A DNA stretch of 64,000 nucleotides from Aquificota bacterium (GTDB lineage Bacteria > Thermosulfidibacterota > Thermosulfidibacteria > Thermosulfidibacterales > B14-G1): NCBI GenBank assembly GCA_015486015.1, contig WFSL01000022.1, forward strand, positions 62,001 through 126,000. Direction: 5' to 3'. This document shows, in pieces, positions 40,901-49,513 of the stretch. How positions within the stretch are numbered: the stretch's first letter is position 1; each line of letters starts with the position of its first letter. Under the pieces are notes generated by a model that saw only the letters and a program-made list of their open reading frames with translations, was not told the DNA's origin and searched no databases. The position numbers and the translations under genes are program-made.

Positions 40901-41413
40901 CAAGGGCGAGAAGGGCAAGAAGTAGAGGTGGGTGGCATGGTAGCCTCATTCAAGGAGGTGACTACCAGGAACGGCAAACGGATGGCCTTTGTCCAACTGG
41001 AAGATAGGGATGGCTCTATGGAAGTAGTGGTGTTTCCGGACCTCTATGCAAATGTGAGCATGCTGCTTCTCTTGGATGAGCCTATCGTAGTGCAGGGGAA
41101 GGTAACTACCGACGTGGAGAACGAGGGAAAGAAGCTAATCGCCCAGGAGGTTCTGTTGCTCAGGGATGCCTTGAAAGGGAAAGAGTCCAAGGAGGAGCGT
41201 TTCCTGGTAGAGTTACCCCTCAAATCTCTCCAAGAGGAGGCTATAGATAGGCTTTGGGACGTGATCTCCTCACATAGGGGGGATGCTGTGCTCGTGCTCC
41301 GTTTCATCCATCCAAAGGGAATGGTGGAGGTGGAGGCAGACAGGGAGTTTAAGGTCTCCGGGGGAAAGGAGCTGGAGGCTGCTGTAAGGAGCATTTTAGA
41401 GGCCCCAGCCTGA
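37958..41413 (+). CDS. dnaE: DNA polymerase III subunit alpha
   Basis: The 1151-residue replicative polymerase has the N-terminal PHP domain (FAHLHLHTQYSLLDGG), the catalytic palm with GPGRGSAAGSLVSYALG and MPDIDIDFCMERRDEV, the beta-clamp-binding and helix-hairpin-helix region (FAKYGFNKSHSAAYAVI) and a C-terminal OB domain (VEVGGMVASFKEVTTRNG). I start at ATG 37958, preceded by GCGGAGAG, not at the upstream ATG that overlaps the divergent intergenic region. It is divergent from pcrA with a 128-base gap. Confidence 0.97.
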   Translation: MKEFAHLHLHTQYSLLDGGILLPRLFEEAPKLGLQALAITDHGNMFGVVPFYKMAKKAGIHPIIGCEAYMAPGSRKERASYKGLSDAAFHLILLVKDETGYKNLVKLASSAYLEGFYYKPRIDKEILREHAEGLIALSACLKGEIPHLLALGDYEGAKRAAQEYLEIMGEGNFYIEIQQNGMAQQEEVNGGLVSLANEMGIPLVATNDCHYLFPSDAHAHDILLCIQTGKHVQDQDRMRMSTDQLYLRTPDEMYRLFQEIPEAVKNTWEIANRCQFQFSFHQLHLPIYQVPQGYDLDGYLAHLAKKGLEERRKRGEIDAHRDFQEYRQRLEDEITVIREMGFSGYFLIVWDFVRFAKKRGIPVGPGRGSAAGSLVSYALGITNLDPLRHNLLFERFLNPERVSMPDIDIDFCMERRDEVIEYVRGKYGKENVAKIITFGTMAARAVVRDVGRAMGMPYKDVDAIAKLIPSGPGVNMTISKAIEEVPQLQEMVKGQPEVRELLEVSQKLEGLSRHASTHAAGVVITPEPLTEYVPLYRGVDNEIVTQYAKDELEDLGLLKIDLLGLKTLTVIRMALELIQRYKGERPDLEHLPLDDPETYRLLEEGRTQGVFQLESPGMRELIKRLRPSRFEDLIALVAIYRPGPLGSGMVEDFINRKHKKVEWKVPIPQIEDILEETYGVILYQEQVMQIASRLGGFTMGQADLLRRAMGKKKKEIMARQKEAFLKGAMERGVNKKDAEHIFDLMENFAKYGFNKSHSAAYAVISYQTAYLKAHYPVEFMAALISADMSNTDKVYQYIQECKEMGIKVLPPDVNESAVTFSVKGDSLRFGLAAIKNVGESAVEAILKARREAPFRSLYDFCRRVDLRKVNRKAIESLIKAGAFDTMGRDRNTLLAALDTAMDIGQKAHRENELQGSLFDLVGDSSPFSDEEIYPEVEPPSHKELLSMEKEALGFYVTGHPLDLYDRELKRVVSMEIKEVREQGREGQEVEVGGMVASFKEVTTRNGKRMAFVQLEDRDGSMEVVVFPDLYANVSMLLLLDEPIVVQGKVTTDVENEGKKLIAQEVLLLRDALKGKESKEERFLVELPLKSLQEEAIDRLWDVISSHRGDAVLVLRFIHPKGMVEVEADREFKVSGGKELEAAVRSILEAPA

Positions 41414-41526
41414 GGTTAGCCTCTGGATGGTGTTATGGTGGCCTGGCCTCTTTGGTCCCATTGCACTCTTTAGGCTAAACCTTTATCCCTGTCTTAGTGA
41501 TTTAGTGATGGAGGAGGATGAAGATT

Positions 41527-42198
41527 ATGAAGGGGGTCTCTCTGGTAATCTCATCACCCGTTTGGGGGATGGTGCTGAAGTCTGGGCCTGTGGTGAAGCT
41601 GGACATCTTGGTGTTGCTAATCCTTTCGGTAATGTCGTGGACCATTATATTTTTCAAGTATTTCCAGCTTAGGAGGATAGAGAGGGAAGACAGAAATTTC
41701 CTGGCCGACTGTCGGGAAGGCTTGGGGGTGAAAGAGATCCTGGCGCTGGCGAAGAGGTACCGTAGGGGGGTGGTGCCTGTGGTATTCTCAGAGCTTCAGC
41801 GGTGGTTCCTCCTCTTCAGGGAGGGGGGAGAGATGGAGGAGCAATGGACCGATGTGGCAAGGCAGAGGGTGCTGTTGGAGAGAGAGCGGTTGAATAGCTA
41901 TGTGGGATTCTTGGCCACTGTGGGGAATACTGCCCCTTTTATAGGCCTGTTCGGTACCGTATGGGGGATCATAAATGCCTTCCAGCGAATAGGACTTCAG
42001 GGTTCTGCCAGTCTGGCCGTTGTGGCCCCAGGGATCTCTGAGGCCCTGGTAACCACGGCGTTAGGTCTGTTCGTGGCCATACCTGCAGTTATGGGATATA
42101 ATTTTTTTGTAGGGAAACTTTCCAAGATAGAAGAGCGGGCCGAGGGGGCAGCGTATCTGTTGGTGAGAATACTGGAGGGGAAGAATGAGGAGGAATGA
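41527..42198 (+). CDS. tolQ: TolQ, Tol-Pal proton channel subunit
   Basis: TolQ with TolR uses the proton gradient to energise TolA during outer membrane constriction. The product, about 223 residues, has a first membrane helix near residues 25-45 and two more in the MotA/ExbB block (VGFLATVGNTAPFIGLFGTV and ALVTTALGLFVAIPAVMGYN). GAGGAGG at 41511-41517 best fits ATG 41527; ATG 41518 abuts it. The gene order tolQ-R-A-B-pal-cpoB is complete. Confidence 0.92.
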   Translation: MKGVSLVISSPVWGMVLKSGPVVKLDILVLLILSVMSWTIIFFKYFQLRRIEREDRNFLADCREGLGVKEILALAKRYRRGVVPVVFSELQRWFLLFREGGEMEEQWTDVARQRVLLERERLNSYVGFLATVGNTAPFIGLFGTVWGIINAFQRIGLQGSASLAVVAPGISEALVTTALGLFVAIPAVMGYNFFVGKLSKIEERAEGAAYLLVRILEGKNEEE

Positions 42199-42586
42199 GG
42201 GAGGGTTTCTCTCTCAGATAAACGTCACCCCCTTTGTGGACGTGATGTTGGTGCTTCTTATTATCTTCATGATAACGGCCCCCATGCTTCAGAAGGGTGT
42301 GGAGGTAAAGCTCCCCAAGGTGAAGAAGGCGCCAGTGATTGAGTTAAAAGAGGAGCCCTTGGTAATCACTGTGAGGCAGGATGGTACTATATTCCTAAAT
42401 GCTCATCCCTTCCCTTTGGACAAGCTGAAGGTGAAGCTGAAGGCCCTCCATAGAGAGGTCCCACGCAAGAAGGTCCTGGTTAAGGCCGACGAGAGGGTGA
42501 TGTACAGGAGGGTATTGAAGGTCTTGGCAGCGGCCAGAGAAGCTGGCTTTTACCAGGTGGGACTGGTGGCGTCCCTTTCCAAGTGA
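42185..42586 (+). CDS. tolR: TolR/ExbD family protein
   Basis: The 133-residue protein has one membrane helix (VDVMLVLLIIFMITAPM) carrying the proton-path Asp in INVTPFVDVMLVLL, then a periplasmic domain ending in EAGFYQVGLVA. It overlaps tolQ by 14 bases and tolA by four, typical for tight stoichiometric coupling. Confidence 0.94.
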   Translation: MRRNEGGFLSQINVTPFVDVMLVLLIIFMITAPMLQKGVEVKLPKVKKAPVIELKEEPLVITVRQDGTIFLNAHPFPLDKLKVKLKALHREVPRKKVLVKADERVMYRRVLKVLAAAREAGFYQVGLVASLSK

Positions 42587-43287
42587 AGGGTCAAGAGGTG
42601 AACAAGGGGATTTGGTTCTTGTCCTTTATGCTCGCCCTCCTCTTGCACGGGGTAGTGGGGGCAGGAATGTTCTTTTGGCACCCCAGCATGAAAAGGCCGG
42701 TGATATACTCTCCTTCCTTCACTGTGGCCCTTTACTCTGAGGCCCCTACCCCGACCAGGCCCCCCCAGAAAGGCACTGTGGCAGTAAAGAGGTCCAGTGC
42801 AAAGGTCCAGAAGGGCAAATCCGCAGTATCCAAGGCTTGGAAAGTGAAAGGGAAGAAGGCCTCCCGTGTCAAGAAACCGGCTCCTCGGAAGAAGATTTCT
42901 TCCAAGGCTAAAAGGAAGGCCCTGTTGGAGAAGGCATTGGCCAAGGTGGAGAAGGAAGTGGTGATGGGTGGACTGTCGACAGGGAGAGAGGCCATAGAGA
43001 TTCGCTACAAAAAGTATTATGACGAAATTTGGCGGAGGGTGAAGGCAAGCTGGATCTTGCCCGAGGAGATTTTAACGGGGGGGTCAAACCTCTTTGCCGT
43101 GGTGGTGGTGCGCATCGCAAGGGATGGCGCCCTTATGGAGACAAAGCTGGACAAGTCATCAGGCAATGAGGTGTATGATCAGTCTTGTATCAGGGCAGTA
43201 AAGAAGGCTGCTCCATTCCCTCCCCTTCCCAAGGGCTATCCCCAGAGATATATGGAACTGGGTCTGAGATTTAGGCCGTGGCAATGA
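42583..43287 (+). CDS. tolA: TolA/TonB-type energy transducer
   Basis: The 234-residue protein has an N-terminal anchor (about 10-30, LSFMLALLLHGVVGAGMFF), a Lys/Ala-rich linker (about 60-125, VKGKKASRVKKPAPRKK) and a C-terminal TonB-like domain (YYDEIWRRVKASWILP; VVVRIARDGAL; PLPKGYPQRYMELGLRF). It spans the periplasm between TolQR and TolB/Pal. The linker is short compared with E. coli TolA. The start is GTG 42583. A TonB role is less likely in this gene order. Confidence 0.88.
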   Translation: MKGQEVNKGIWFLSFMLALLLHGVVGAGMFFWHPSMKRPVIYSPSFTVALYSEAPTPTRPPQKGTVAVKRSSAKVQKGKSAVSKAWKVKGKKASRVKKPAPRKKISSKAKRKALLEKALAKVEKEVVMGGLSTGREAIEIRYKKYYDEIWRRVKASWILPEEILTGGSNLFAVVVVRIARDGALMETKLDKSSGNEVYDQSCIRAVKKAAPFPPLPKGYPQRYMELGLRFRPWQ

Positions 43288-43298
43288 GAGGAGGCACT

Positions 43299-44543
43299 AT
43301 GCGGAGGATAGTGAAGTGGGTGTGCATGGTAGCCATAATGTTGGTAGTGTGTCCTCCCCTTAGGGCCATGGTGTATATCGACATTAATGCCCCCAGTGGC
43401 ACCAGGGTGCCTCTGGCCCTTTTATATCACGGACCACCTAAGGTGGAAGAGGTGGCAAAAAGGGACCTTACGTTATACGGTCTTTTTCGCCTCATTAATC
43501 CCCAGGCCTTCCTGGTCAAGCGTTTCGAAGAGGGAAAGTTCGCAGATTGGAGGACAATAGGGGCAGAGATCCTGGTAGTGGCCGATGGCGCTATAGAGGG
43601 GGGGGAGGTTCAGGTAGTAGCCAGGGTATTCGATGTGGTAGAGGGGAAGGAGGTGCTGGCCAAGAAGTACACGGTGAAGGCTGGATGGGAGAGGCTGATA
43701 GGCCATGCCTTGGCCGATGATGTGTTTGAGGCCTTTACCGGAGAACAGGGCATCTTTTCCCATCCTCTGACCTTGGTGGTGAGGAAGGGGAAGGCGAAGG
43801 AGGTAATGCTGATGGATCCTGATGGCTTGTGGCAAAAGCAGATCACCCATGATGGGAGTATCGCCATGTCCCCTTCATGGTCACCCGATGGGAAAAAGCT
43901 GGTTTATGTTTCCTTCAAGAGGGGAGATGCCGACATTTATCTTTACGATATAGAGTCGGGCAAGGAACGCCTTCTGGTAGGGGGCAAGGGGGCCCAGTCT
44001 GCCCCTGCCTGGTCACCTGATGGACGATACATAGCCTATTCTTCTACCATCCATGGGGGGAATAGTGAGATATTCCTTTTAGACATGCTCACAGGCAAGA
44101 AGAAGAGGCTCACTTATTACTATGGGATAGATACATCACCTACCTGGTCGCCTGATGGAGATTGGATTGCCTTTGTCTCTGACAGGAGCGGTGCGCCCCA
44201 TATCTTTGTAATGAGAAAAGATGGCTCTCAGGTGAGGAGGCTCACCTATGGGGATTACGATGTGTATCCTGCATGGTCCCCCAGAGGGGATGTCATCGCC
44301 TACGCCAGTTTGGAAAAGGGACGCTATTATATTAGAACCGTTACACCTGAGGGGAAAAACGATCATATCTTGGTAGAGGGAGAGGCTCCATGTTGGGCCC
44401 CGAATGGCAGGTATCTTATCTTCTACCGAGGGTTGGGGAGTGGCAGAGGCCTCTTCTTGACTTCGGCACAGGGAGGTGGTAGCGTTCTTATAAAACAACT
44501 TGATGGAGAAAGGGTAGACTGGGAAGGAAAATTTCAACATTAG
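43299..44543 (+). CDS. tolB: TolB, periplasmic beta-propeller protein
   Basis: The product, about 414 residues, has a signal peptide MRRIVKWVCMVAIMLVVCPP cleaved near LRA, an N-terminal D1 domain, and a propeller with repeats SPSWSPDGKKLVYVS, APAWSPDGRYIAYSS, SPTWSPDGDWIAFVS and YPAWSPRGDVIAYAS. It shuttles between TolA and Pal. GAGAGGAGG at 43286-43294 fits ATG 43299 rather than GTG 43278. Confidence 0.94.
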   Translation: MRRIVKWVCMVAIMLVVCPPLRAMVYIDINAPSGTRVPLALLYHGPPKVEEVAKRDLTLYGLFRLINPQAFLVKRFEEGKFADWRTIGAEILVVADGAIEGGEVQVVARVFDVVEGKEVLAKKYTVKAGWERLIGHALADDVFEAFTGEQGIFSHPLTLVVRKGKAKEVMLMDPDGLWQKQITHDGSIAMSPSWSPDGKKLVYVSFKRGDADIYLYDIESGKERLLVGGKGAQSAPAWSPDGRYIAYSSTIHGGNSEIFLLDMLTGKKKRLTYYYGIDTSPTWSPDGDWIAFVSDRSGAPHIFVMRKDGSQVRRLTYGDYDVYPAWSPRGDVIAYASLEKGRYYIRTVTPEGKNDHILVEGEAPCWAPNGRYLIFYRGLGSGRGLFLTSAQGGGSVLIKQLDGERVDWEGKFQH

Positions 44544-44553
44544 GAGGTGCCAT

Positions 44554-45099
44554 GTGAAGCGTTGGGGATGTGTTTTGGTAGTGATGGGCCTTTTATTTTG
44601 GGGATGCGCTGCTCAAAAACCTACACCACCTCCAGCAAAGCCCCCGGCAGGAGCGGCTAAGAAGGCCCCAACCCCAGAGGAGTTGAAGGCCCGCGAGTTG
44701 GCCCGCCTTAAGCAGCAGGAGCTGGAGAGGCAGAAGAGGATTCAGGCCATGGCCGAGGCCCTTGAGAAGAAGGATATCCATTTTGATTTTGACAAGTACA
44801 ATCTGAAGCCAGAGGCACAGCAAATACTCAAGGAGCTGGGCAACTTCCTCTTGGAGCACCCTGAGTATCGCGTGCGGATAGAGGGGAACTGCGACGAGAG
44901 GGGCTCTGAAGAGTACAACTTGGCATTGGGTGCAAGGAGGGCCAATGCTGCCAAGGAGTATCTCGTATCTTTGGGGGTTTCTCCGGATAGGCTGGATACT
45001 ATAAGCTATGGGGAGGATCGGCCCCTATGCAGGGAGCACAACGAGAGCTGTTGGTGGAGGAACCGCAGGGATCATTTTGTCTTAACCAAGGTAAAGTGA
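44554..45099 (+). CDS. pal: Peptidoglycan-associated lipoprotein Pal
   Basis: The 181-residue lipoprotein has signal MKRWGCVLVVMGLLF with lipobox WGC, a Pro/Lys and charged helical spacer, and an OmpA-like domain with IHFDFDKYNLKPEA, IEGNCDERGSEEYN and LGARRANAAKEYL for binding diaminopimelate of peptidoglycan. Its C-terminus has CREHNESCWWRNRRDHF, a familiar Pal ending. It is made with TolB; the start is GTG 44554. Confidence 0.95.
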   Translation: MKRWGCVLVVMGLLFWGCAAQKPTPPPAKPPAGAAKKAPTPEELKARELARLKQQELERQKRIQAMAEALEKKDIHFDFDKYNLKPEAQQILKELGNFLLEHPEYRVRIEGNCDERGSEEYNLALGARRANAAKEYLVSLGVSPDRLDTISYGEDRPLCREHNESCWWRNRRDHFVLTKVK

Positions 45100-45100
45100 G

Positions 45101-45952
45101 ATGATGGGGGAAAAGGTGAGACCAGGAAGAGCCCTTTTCCCCCTTCTTCTATCTGTGTTACTCCTCGTGGGCTGTGTGGCCACTACAAAGCAGGTGGAGT
45201 CCTTGGATGCAAGGATTACGGTACTCAACAGTAGGATGGATCGGGTGGAAAATCGACTTGGCAAGTTGGAGAAGCGGGTGGAGCAGCTTTCCGAGGCAGA
45301 GAAGAGTGATACAGCTGCCCTCAGGAGTGATCTGGCTGATACAAACGTTGCCTTGAAGCAGTTGGAGGACGATTCTCGCTATCTAAAGGGTGGGATAGAG
45401 CAGGCCGAGAAAGGGGTCTCCGATTTGGGTGACCGGATGGATCAGATAGAGACCCGACTAACAGCCCTTGAGCAAAGCATAAAGGGCATACAAGCCAAGA
45501 AGCCCAAAAAGGCCATCAATCCTCAAAGTCTTTACGATACTGCCCTTCAGCTCTTTCGGAGTGGACAGTACTTGGATTCTTTAGATGCGTTTAGAAAATT
45601 CCTCAAAGAGTTTCCAGATCATACCCTTGCAGGGAATGCTCAGTACTGGATTGGGGAGTGCCTCTATGCCATGGGAAAGAAGAAGGAGGCTATCCTTGCC
45701 TTTGACAAGGTGGTTAAGGGATACCCCGAGAGTCCCAAGATCCCCAGTGCCTTGTTAAAGGAGGGCTTAACTTTCCTATCCTTGGGGAACAGGGCTGTGG
45801 CGAAGATACTGTTGAAGAGAGTGGTGAATGATTACCCCGATACCGATCAGGCAAAGATAGCTGCCAGAGAGCTCAAGGCATTGGTGAAAAAGGAGAGACC
45901 CAGACCCAAAGTCAAACCGAAGCTTAAGCAAAAGCCTCATCCAAAGCATTAA
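45101..45952 (+). CDS. cpoB: CpoB/YbgF-type coiled-coil and TPR protein, lipidated
   Basis: The 283-residue protein has a signal with lipobox LLVGC (Cys25), a coiled coil (about 30-135, LDARITVLNSRMDRVENRLG) and C-terminal TPRs (YDTALQLFRSGQYLDSLDAF; LAGNAQYWIGECLYAMGKKK). CpoB links peptidoglycan synthesis to Tol-Pal constriction. E. coli CpoB is a soluble periplasmic protein, whereas this one should be membrane-anchored. It ends the tol run and faces hemG 10 bases away. Confidence 0.9.
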   Translation: MMGEKVRPGRALFPLLLSVLLLVGCVATTKQVESLDARITVLNSRMDRVENRLGKLEKRVEQLSEAEKSDTAALRSDLADTNVALKQLEDDSRYLKGGIEQAEKGVSDLGDRMDQIETRLTALEQSIKGIQAKKPKKAINPQSLYDTALQLFRSGQYLDSLDAFRKFLKEFPDHTLAGNAQYWIGECLYAMGKKKEAILAFDKVVKGYPESPKIPSALLKEGLTFLSLGNRAVAKILLKRVVNDYPDTDQAKIAARELKALVKKERPRPKVKPKLKQKPHPKH

Positions 45953-45962
45953 GGTTCAAGTT

Positions 45963-47348
45963 TTACTTGTAATCCTTAAGGAACTCACTCACCCTGTTGC
46001 TGGTTTCTATGGAGTTGGCAACGCAGTCGTTGAGCCCTATTCCCCGATAAGCATTGGAGTTGAGAAAGAGGCCAGGGAGCCCCTTTAGATGCTTTTCTAT
46101 CTCTTTTAGTCTGGTGCTATGGCCCACCACGTACTGGGGTATCCCCTTTTCATGCTGGAATACTTGGACCAGCAATGGCGAGGCCGATATCCTCATGGTG
46201 AGGGCCAGGTCCTTCCGAGCTATCCCCACTAACTTCTCTGGAGACTCCATGGCCAATGCTGGCTGGCGATCTCCACCTATCATCACACGGAGCAGGACCT
46301 TTCCCTCAGGGGCCCGGTTGGGGAAGATGCTGGAGTCCCAGAGGCAACCCAGGATGGAGAGACCAGCTTTTCTGGGTACCAAAAACCCGAACCCGTTAGG
46401 TGGGAAGCGCATGGTGTCTTCCTTCTTATAAACCAGGGCCACCACAGAGATGGGGGCATAGGGTATCTTTAAGAGCTCCCGGGCCAGTTCAGGGGCTATG
46501 GAGGTTAGGATGTTGCCTGCCCCATAGGCGGGAGTAGACAAGACCAGCGACCGAGTCCGAATAGCGCCTACGGTAGTCTCCAAGAGGTATCCCTTCTCCT
46601 CCTTCAGGATAGAGATCACCTGGGCACGAGTGACGAGCCTTTCCCCTATTTCTCTCCCCAAGGCCTCTATGAGCTGGGATACACCCTTCCGAAAGGAGGT
46701 GAGCCTACCTCCGGGACCAGAAGGACCTCCTTGGGCCCTGCCTTCTCTTCTCAAGGCCAGCATTCCCTTAATGAGTCCCCCGTACCTCTGCTCTAATTCA
46801 TAGATAGTAGGGAAGGTGCTCTTGAGGCTTACCCTATCGGGGTTGCCTGCATATACACCGGCTACCATGGGATCCAGTAAGGCCTCTAAGGCCTCCCTCC
46901 CGATCCGCCTGGTGGCGAACTGGGTGAGGCTCTCATCGGCCTCTGGCGGGGCAGGTTTTACGAAGTACTCCGTCATTAGGCGGGCCTTACCCCATGGGGA
47001 CAAGAGGGGGCTTAGAAAGAACCCTGGAAGAGAGAGGGGGATAGGCCTGAGCCTCCTGCGCGCAAAGATATACCTCTTCTCGCTCTGGGGGGAGGCAGGA
47101 CAAAGCTCCCCATCCAATCCCAATTCTTCCACCATTTTAAGGGTATGGGGCTTGTTATCTAAGAAGCCATTTGGCCCTTCTTCTATAATGAAGCCCTCCA
47201 AATAGCGGGTGCGCATCTTCCCCCCAATATAGGGGGCCGCCTCCAGCAACAGGAGAGGAGTGACCCCAGCCTTCAACAAGTAGTGGGCCGTGGCCAGGCC
47301 GGATATGCCCCCACCCACTATCACCGTCTGGAATGGGCCCTTTATCAT
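45963..47348 (-). CDS. hemG: Protoporphyrinogen oxidase (HemY/HemG-type flavoprotein)
   Basis: This FAD enzyme oxidises protoporphyrinogen IX to protoporphyrin IX. The product, about 461 residues, has the dinucleotide site VIVGGGISGLATAHYLLKAG, EEGPNGFLDNKP and a C-terminal FAD contact GIGLNDCVANSIETSNRV. I start at ATG 47348 (MIKGPFQTVIV), overlapping the hemH stop by four bases. The family usually needs an electron acceptor such as oxygen, notable if the host is anaerobic. Confidence 0.92.
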   Translation of the reverse strand: MIKGPFQTVIVGGGISGLATAHYLLKAGVTPLLLLEAAPYIGGKMRTRYLEGFIIEEGPNGFLDNKPHTLKMVEELGLDGELCPASPQSEKRYIFARRRLRPIPLSLPGFFLSPLLSPWGKARLMTEYFVKPAPPEADESLTQFATRRIGREALEALLDPMVAGVYAGNPDRVSLKSTFPTIYELEQRYGGLIKGMLALRREGRAQGGPSGPGGRLTSFRKGVSQLIEALGREIGERLVTRAQVISILKEEKGYLLETTVGAIRTRSLVLSTPAYGAGNILTSIAPELARELLKIPYAPISVVALVYKKEDTMRFPPNGFGFLVPRKAGLSILGCLWDSSIFPNRAPEGKVLLRVMIGGDRQPALAMESPEKLVGIARKDLALTMRISASPLLVQVFQHEKGIPQYVVGHSTRLKEIEKHLKGLPGLFLNSNAYRGIGLNDCVANSIETSNRVSEFLKDYK

Positions 47349-48319
47349 GGCAGATGCTCCAGTATCAGCTCTTTCCACGTGTGGATGAGGCCAGGATGAA
47401 GATTTAAGGCAGGCACCCTCACAAAGGTTTCAATCCCCAGCCTTAAGGCCTCACCTCTTAAGATTATGTCTATCTCGTACAGGGTTTCAAGGTGCTCGGA
47501 TACAAAGCTTATGGGTACCAAGGCCAAGGAATGCACCCCCTGCCTCACCAATCGTGCCAGCTCTTGCTCCACCGATGGGCCCAGCCATTTTACTGGCCCC
47601 ACTTTGCTTTGGTATGCCAGAGAATAAGGCATGGGGCCAAGCTTGGTCATGATGGCCTCTATCGTCTCTTCCACCTGCTCAGGATAGGGATCCCCTCCCC
47701 TCACTATCCTCATGGGTAGGCTATGGGCAGAGAAGAGGATATGGGGGTTCCCTTGAAGGGATGGGAGGGCCCCGTTTATCACCCCGACCCAGGTGTTTAT
47801 AAAAGAAGGGTGCGTGTGCCAATGGGGGATAGTCACAACCTCCAAGCCAGTCTGTCGTACTGCCTCCTTCATAGCCATAAGGCAAGAACCTGCCGTGGCC
47901 TTGGAGTACTGGGGATAGAGGGTGAGGGCGATGGCCCTCTTCACTCCCTTATCTTTCAACCTTTCAACGGCCTGGTAGATGAAAGGGGGAGAGTAACGCA
48001 TACCCACTTCCACCTGGGCTTCTATACCGTCTTCCTCCAAGACCCCCTTCAATGCCTTGGCCTGCTCCATGGTGATGTCCAGCAGAGGGGAGCCCCCTAT
48101 GCGATCATACCTCTTCTTCACCAGGTAGTAGCGAGTGCGCGAGATGAGCCAGGCCAATGGGATACGAAGGGGTGAAGGCAGAGGGAGGATTAGCCTGTCG
48201 GAGAAGAGGTGATAAAGAAAGGGCTTAATCTCCTGAATGGTACTTGCCCCTCCCATATAAAGGAGAAGGACCCCGATGGGTGCATCTATGCCTGCCTCTG
48301 GCCTTGCTAAGGGCCTCAT
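47345..48319 (-). CDS. hemH: Ferrochelatase
   Basis: HemH inserts Fe2+ into protoporphyrin IX. The product, about 324 residues, has GVLLLYMGGASTIQEIKPFL, RYSPPFI, TLYPQYSKATAGSC, the metal-site His in LFSAHSLPMRIV and Glu in FVSEHLETLYEID. I start at ATG 48319 (MRPLARPEAGIDAP), which overlaps the stop of the small membrane protein gene. It precedes hemG in one operon. Coproporphyrin ferrochelatase is less likely because hemG follows. Confidence 0.93.
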   Translation of the reverse strand: MRPLARPEAGIDAPIGVLLLYMGGASTIQEIKPFLYHLFSDRLILPLPSPLRIPLAWLISRTRYYLVKKRYDRIGGSPLLDITMEQAKALKGVLEEDGIEAQVEVGMRYSPPFIYQAVERLKDKGVKRAIALTLYPQYSKATAGSCLMAMKEAVRQTGLEVVTIPHWHTHPSFINTWVGVINGALPSLQGNPHILFSAHSLPMRIVRGGDPYPEQVEETIEAIMTKLGPMPYSLAYQSKVGPVKWLGPSVEQELARLVRQGVHSLALVPISFVSEHLETLYEIDIILRGEALRLGIETFVRVPALNLHPGLIHTWKELILEHLP

Positions 48320-48633
48320 TCTGCTTGATCTGACCTCTTCACCAGATCCATAAAGAGGCAGGAGGAAGGGGATATCCCTTTCTTGGCCATGACCCTGTAC
48401 CATTGGGCCCCCAACCATTGTCCCAGAAAGTAGGAGAAGAGAAAGATAGGTATAAACTTGAAAGACGCCTTGAAGCTCAGCCTCGCTGCCACTACAAAGG
48501 GGACAGGGAGATGGACGGCCAGAAACCAGGCCTTGGAAAACTTCTTCACATTGGCCCTCCAGTACCCGAAGGGCAGGTTAATGAGTGTAGTAAAGAGGGA
48601 TATGCCTACTACAACTGCCAGAGTTTTGTCCAT
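48316..48633 (-). CDS. Small membrane protein of unknown function
   Basis: A 105-residue protein with an N-terminal helix (LAVVVGISLFTTLINLPFGYW) and further hydrophobic stretches (SKAWFLAVHLPVPFVVAARL; FKFIPIFLFSYFLGQWLGA). I do not recognise a family. It overlaps hemH by four bases (ATGA), so it is probably made with the haem enzymes and could assist membrane placement or substrate handling, by context only. Confidence 0.7.
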   Translation of the reverse strand: MDKTLAVVVGISLFTTLINLPFGYWRANVKKFSKAWFLAVHLPVPFVVAARLSFKASFKFIPIFLFSYFLGQWLGAQWYRVMAKKGISPSSCLFMDLVKRSDQAE

Positions 48634-48660
48634 GAGGCCCCCTTCGATTCTCGGGTAAAG

Positions 48661-49236
48661 TTAACATAGCCCAAACTGAATGATCTTGCCACCCTGCTCA
48701 AAGAATCCATGAGCGACCCTAAATACCAGGGCTTCCCGATTTTCTCTTGTTACCTTCCACAAGGGTAGGGTCTCTTTGAGCTTCACCACCAAAGGGTCCC
48801 GGGATTTGAGGGCTATGGTAGCTAAAAAGGGGACCTCAGGATTAATGGCCACTTGGGAAACCCAGTCCCTGAAAGGCCTTGAAGAGAGCTCCATCTTCCC
48901 TATCTCGTCTATCACCAGAATTTTTCCGGGAGCCCACCTTTCCCTAAGCCAAGCCATTACCTTCTCCAAGAAGGAGAGGTCCACCCCATATCGAGAGACC
49001 CGATATGGGGTGGAAAATCCCACCCGGGCCAGCCAACCCTCATCCCCCCAAGTGGTCACCAGGCGAAAGCCTACCCTTTTGCCTTTCTCTCTTACCTCTT
49101 GGGTATAGAAGCCTAAGGCCTTATCCCCCAAGATCTCCAGCACCTTCATGATTACAGTAGTCTTTCCTACCCCAGGAAGCCCCGTTAAGAGAAGCTTAGG
49201 GGCAAGATTCAAATCCCCCTTCCCCTTCCGGCTCAT
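48661..49236 (-). CDS. THEP1-type nucleoside triphosphatase
   Basis: The 191-residue P-loop protein has LLLTGLPGVGKTTVIMKV (Walker A) and ILVIDEIGKMELSS (Walker B), the pattern of NTPase_1/THEP1, which hydrolyse ATP, GTP and other nucleotides slowly. GFYTQEVREKGKRVGFRLV is a family stretch. Members are common in thermophiles. It lies at the boundary between the housekeeping block and the cas locus and is divergent from cas6. Confidence 0.88.
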   Translation of the reverse strand: MSRKGKGDLNLAPKLLLTGLPGVGKTTVIMKVLEILGDKALGFYTQEVREKGKRVGFRLVTTWGDEGWLARVGFSTPYRVSRYGVDLSFLEKVMAWLRERWAPGKILVIDEIGKMELSSRPFRDWVSQVAINPEVPFLATIALKSRDPLVVKLKETLPLWKVTRENREALVFRVAHGFFEQGGKIIQFGLC

Positions 49237-49513
49237 CCAATTAGTCTCCCTCTTCTGGCAGCCCCTGCTTAGGTTCTATTTGTAGCTTATTCTTCCCTTA
49301 GCCCGTGGGCAATGACGTAGGATCTTTTGATTTCACACGTGTATCTAAAATAAAATTTCAAAATTGGTATCCATCGATATGAAATAAAGGCCTTCAACAG
49401 CTTCAATGGCTATATTTTTGAATGGAATACTTGGCATACATATATTTCTTGAAATGGCACTTTTCGACTGATAACCTGAATATAAGCTTTGTGTATAAAT
49501 TAGGGGGACACTC
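49237..49513. other. AT-rich intergenic region before cas6, no gene seen
   Basis: This 277-base divergent gap between the THEP1 gene and cas6 has no supported ORF and no repeated spacer-repeat units, so it is not a CRISPR array. Its right part is AT-rich. TATAAA at about 49494, with AGGGGGAC before the cas6 ATG, may mark the cas6 promoter; the evidence is weak. Confidence 0.4.

Noticed and set aside
49237-49513. Possible CRISPR leader or array before cas6
   Set aside because: No repeated unit of CRISPR length is visible in this gap.
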